From CAYXVU01 sp964468725 (lineage in GTDB: Bacteria > Acidobacteriota > Blastocatellia > UBA7656), in assembly GCA_964468725.1 (NCBI GenBank), contig CAYXVU010000150.1, positions 1 through 14,906 of the forward strand: a DNA stretch of 14,906 nt, in the 5' to 3' direction. The translations under genes and the position numbers were made by a program. The notes under the pieces are model-generated. The model worked only from the letters and a program-made list of their open reading frames with translations. It had not been told where the DNA came from and made no database searches. Below, piece after piece: positions 12,923-14,906 of the stretch; within the stretch, counting starts at the first letter, position 1, and every line of letters begins with the position of its first letter.

Positions 12923-14906
12923 TTAGAAGTTGATTCGCAGTTGGAACTCAACCAATCGTCCGCCGGGATCGTTGGTTCCCGACACCGTGAAGTCGCGATA
13001 GGCATTCGTCGTCTGTCCGAAGGCCGTTGAGTTCACCCCAATCGTCGAGACGTTGTTCCCCGGGTCGGCGATGGTGATGATTGATTGGTTGAAAGCATTG
13101 AGAAGTTGCACGCGGAATTCCACATTGGCGGTCTCTGTGATCGAGGTTCGCTTCAAGAGGCTGAAGTCGAAACGCGAAGTCCACGGGCCATAGAGGAAGA
13201 TGCGCGAGCCGAGTTCTCCGGGTTTGGTTGGCGGGCCGATGTACGGCAGATTGGGCTCCAACGTGCCGCCAAGCTCAAAGGCCGCTATCGAGTTATCAAT
13301 CAGGGTTTGCGGCAGCCAGTAGGTGACGCCGCGGCAACCCGTAGCATCGCAGACCGTGGTCTTGCGAATCTTGACCAGGTCTTGCAACTGCTTGGCATCA
13401 ATGTTGTGCAAGACAACGCCGGATTCGCGGTTGTTGAAGGTCTGACGACCACTAGTTAAGAGAATCGGCGTGCCCGATTGAATGCGAGCTACGCCGCTCG
13501 ACTGCCACCCTTCGAGGATCTTCTTGATGACCGGCGTATTGGTATTCAAGAACTGCTTGCCGGGGCCGATGGGCAACTCGTAAATCCAGTCCAGCTTGAA
13601 GGCGTGGCGGTTATCACGCGGAGCCGGACCTTTGTCCGCCGCGAAGTCCCGCAGGCTAGTGGGCTGCGAAAAGACCACAGCGGAGTTGGCGAACATGTTG
13701 GTCAGCGATTTCGACAACACGTAGCTGCCTTGTACCAGCAGACCGTTCGAGAGACGACGACGCAACTCCACTTGCAGCGAGTTGTAGGTGCTGTCTGCGC
13801 CGTTGTCAATGACGAACGAGTTGCCGGGCGAACGCGGGTTGACGAAGAAGTAATTCGACAGGTTGAGGTTCTGCCCCGGATTGTTCGGGTCCGGCACGGT
13901 CACGAAGGGTACGAGATTGGCACCAATCAGCCGATTCATTCGCGTCAGGTTCCCGCCGATGGCCGCCGCCAACCGTCCGGCTTCGCCGCGCAGCAGCGAG
14001 GTGATGGTCGTTTGATCGGTGACCGAGTTAATCGCCGTGCGAATGAAGACCGGGTCTACTTGGCCTGGCAAGCCCGTGTTGCCGTAGTTGCAAGCGGGCT
14101 GTCCGGTTTGACCGCAGCGCGGATTGGCAGCCTGGAAGATCGCCAGATTGTTTTGCGCGATGCGGAAGTGATCGAGGAAACCGTTCTCAAAGATGTTGGC
14201 ATCACTGAGTTCATATTGCCGCCACAGCTTGGTTGCGTGATTGGCGACATAGCGAATCTCCAACGCCATATCTTTGGTCAGTTCGCGTTGAATGCCGAAC
14301 GTCCACGACTGCACGTAACCCGGTTTGAGGTTAGGCGCAAAGTCGTTGAGCGACGCCGCTTGTCGCGCAAAGAAGGGGAAAGTCGGCGTTGGCACGCTCA
14401 GGAACGGGAAGGAACCATCGCGGAAGAGACGGCTTCCCGGCGCTCCAAATTCGGCAGGGAAGTTGCCCGGATCGGCGCTCAGGCTCGCGGTTACGCCTTC
14501 ATTCGCTCCGAAGATCGAGGTGAAGAAGTTGAAGCCATCGCGAACATAAGCAATCGAATAGCCGCCGCGCAACACGGTCTGACCGGGCGCGCCGAGAATC
14601 NNNNNNNNNNATGTGCCGCCCGTCAAGTTGCCGAGATTGATGCTGCGCGAAGCGGTGATAAAGCTGCCCGGATTCGCACCGAATTCATCAGAAAATTCGT
14701 CGAGGCTCGGTCGTGTGTAAGCAATCGAATAGCCGCCGCGCAACACGGTCTGACCGGGCGCGCCGAGAATCTTCGACAGGTATTTATTTTCCGAAGTCGG
14801 CTGCCAAGCAAAGCCGATTGAGGGGGCGAAGTTATCGAAGGTATCTTCAAAGCCTTTTTCGCCTGGTTCGAGCCGACGATACTCGGTCAGTTGGCCTTCA
14901 AAGACG
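12923..14906 (-). CDS. Oar-like TonB-dependent receptor, 3' part, probably chimeric at an assembly join
   Basis: The frame stays open to the right edge (beginning VFEGQLTEYRRLEPGEKGFEDT), so the 5' part with signal peptide and plug lies outside the window. What is seen is barrel of the Oar/carboxypeptidase-regulatory receptor class: DNFAPSIGFAWQPTSE, VLRGGYSIAY, YVQSWTFGIQREL, ALEIRYVANHATKLWRQYEL, and DNGADSTYNSLQVELRRRLS. It ends VEFQLRINF with a terminal Phe, as for BAM-inserted barrels. The segment ILGAPGQTVLRGGYSIAY occurs twice 57 codons apart, on either side of 10 Ns. The two continuations (TRPSLDEFSDEFGANPG and VRDGFNFFTSIFGANEG) look like alternative versions of one barrel strand pair, so two paralogues were probably joined. 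The terminator lies just downstream. Confidence 0.88.
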   Translation of the reverse strand, partial: VFEGQLTEYRRLEPGEKGFEDTFDNFAPSIGFAWQPTSENKYLSKILGAPGQTVLRGGYSIAYTRPSLDEFSDEFGANPGSFITASRSINLGNLTGGTXXXXILGAPGQTVLRGGYSIAYVRDGFNFFTSIFGANEGVTASLSADPGNFPAEFGAPGSRLFRDGSFPFLSVPTPTFPFFARQAASLNDFAPNLKPGYVQSWTFGIQRELTKDMALEIRYVANHATKLWRQYELSDANIFENGFLDHFRIAQNNLAIFQAANPRCGQTGQPACNYGNTGLPGQVDPVFIRTAINSVTDQTTITSLLRGEAGRLAAAIGGNLTRMNRLIGANLVPFVTVPDPNNPGQNLNLSNYFFVNPRSPGNSFVIDNGADSTYNSLQVELRRRLSNGLLVQGSYVLSKSLTNMFANSAVVFSQPTSLRDFAADKGPAPRDNRHAFKLDWIYELPIGPGKQFLNTNTPVIKKILEGWQSSGVARIQSGTPILLTSGRQTFNNRESGVVLHNIDAKQLQDLVKIRKTTVCDATGCRGVTYWLPQTLIDNSIAAFELGGTLEPNLPYIGPPTKPGELGSRIFLYGPWTSRFDFSLLKRTSITETANVEFRVQLLNAFNQSIITIADPGNNVSTIGVNSTAFGQTTNAYRDFTVSGTNDPGGRLVEFQLRINF
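14547..14600. repeat. 54-bp direct duplication, left copy at second assembly gap
   Basis: Identical over 54 bases to 14718-14771 (starts TAAGCAATCG, ends CCGAGAATC). It ends exactly at the N-run. It encodes ILGAPGQTVLRGGYSIAY on the minus strand. Confidence 0.92.
14601..14610. other. Scaffold gap of 10 Ns
   Basis: Ten undetermined bases inside the receptor coding frame. The length is probably a placeholder. The frame is preserved across it, which could be coincidence or because the joined pieces are homologous. Confidence 0.97.
14718..14771. repeat. 54-bp direct duplication, right copy near second assembly gap
   Basis: Exact copy of 14547-14600. The bases beyond the match differ: on the left side A versus G precede the two copies. 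The copy is therefore a short conserved stretch shared by two otherwise different receptor sequences. Confidence 0.92.

Noticed and set aside
13478..14821. Long open frame (447 codons) on the plus strand
   Set aside because: It lies entirely antisense to the Oar-like receptor, spans the N gap, has an Arg/Val-rich composition typical of a reverse-complement shadow, and has no recognisable motif.

Overview
The window looks like a metagenome-assembled scaffold from a moderately GC-rich Gram-negative bacterium, most likely an Acidobacteriota member (Blastocatellia-like). That placement is inference: it rests on the mix of Oar-like TonB-dependent receptors with N-terminal carboxypeptidase-regulatory-like domains, secreted TPR proteins with the same kind of N-terminal domain, and the protein style. 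There is no rRNA or other phylogenetic marker. Two runs of N (100 at 9149-9248 and 10 at 14601-14610) are scaffold joins. Both are flanked by exact direct duplications (55 bp and 54 bp), so the local sequence at each join should not be taken literally.

Layout. (1) 45-4912, plus strand: an outer-membrane envelope cluster made of a TonB-dependent receptor, a secreted repeat-rich protein of the GDWGG type, and a small single-pass membrane protein whose start overlaps the preceding gene. A strong hairpin sits on the stop codon of the third gene. (2) 4981-8121, plus: a good sigma70-type promoter followed by a 1026-residue fusion of a soluble chemoreceptor (MCP) signalling hairpin with a complete family-5 (peptide/nickel type) solute-binding domain. 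This is the most unusual gene here. It has no membrane segment or signal peptide, and the charged residues of the chemoreceptor tip are replaced. Each arm of the coiled coil contains four tandem 28-residue units. (3) 8135-9037, minus: a family-4 [4Fe-4S] uracil-DNA glycosylase with a long N-terminal extension carrying a candidate sliding-clamp-binding motif. (4) 9038-9532: intergenic, holding the first gap, a degenerate heptanucleotide repeat and a palindrome ahead of the next gene. (5) 9533-12092, plus: an MFS_3-type exporter and a secreted TPR protein. (6) 12124-12794, minus: a small protein and an AbiEii-like nucleotidyltransferase in ATGA overlap, resembling a toxin-antitoxin module, with a TATAAT box upstream. 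(7) 12854-14906, minus: a terminator and the 3' part of an Oar-like TonB-dependent receptor that runs off the right edge and is probably a chimeric assembly at the second gap.

The genes do not form one pathway. Blocks 1 and 7 concern outer-membrane uptake and surface functions, block 2 is probably intracellular ligand sensing, and blocks 3, 5 and 6 are independent housekeeping, export and accessory units. I found no chemotaxis partner genes (cheA/W/R/B), tRNA, rRNA, CRISPR array or insertion sequence in the window.
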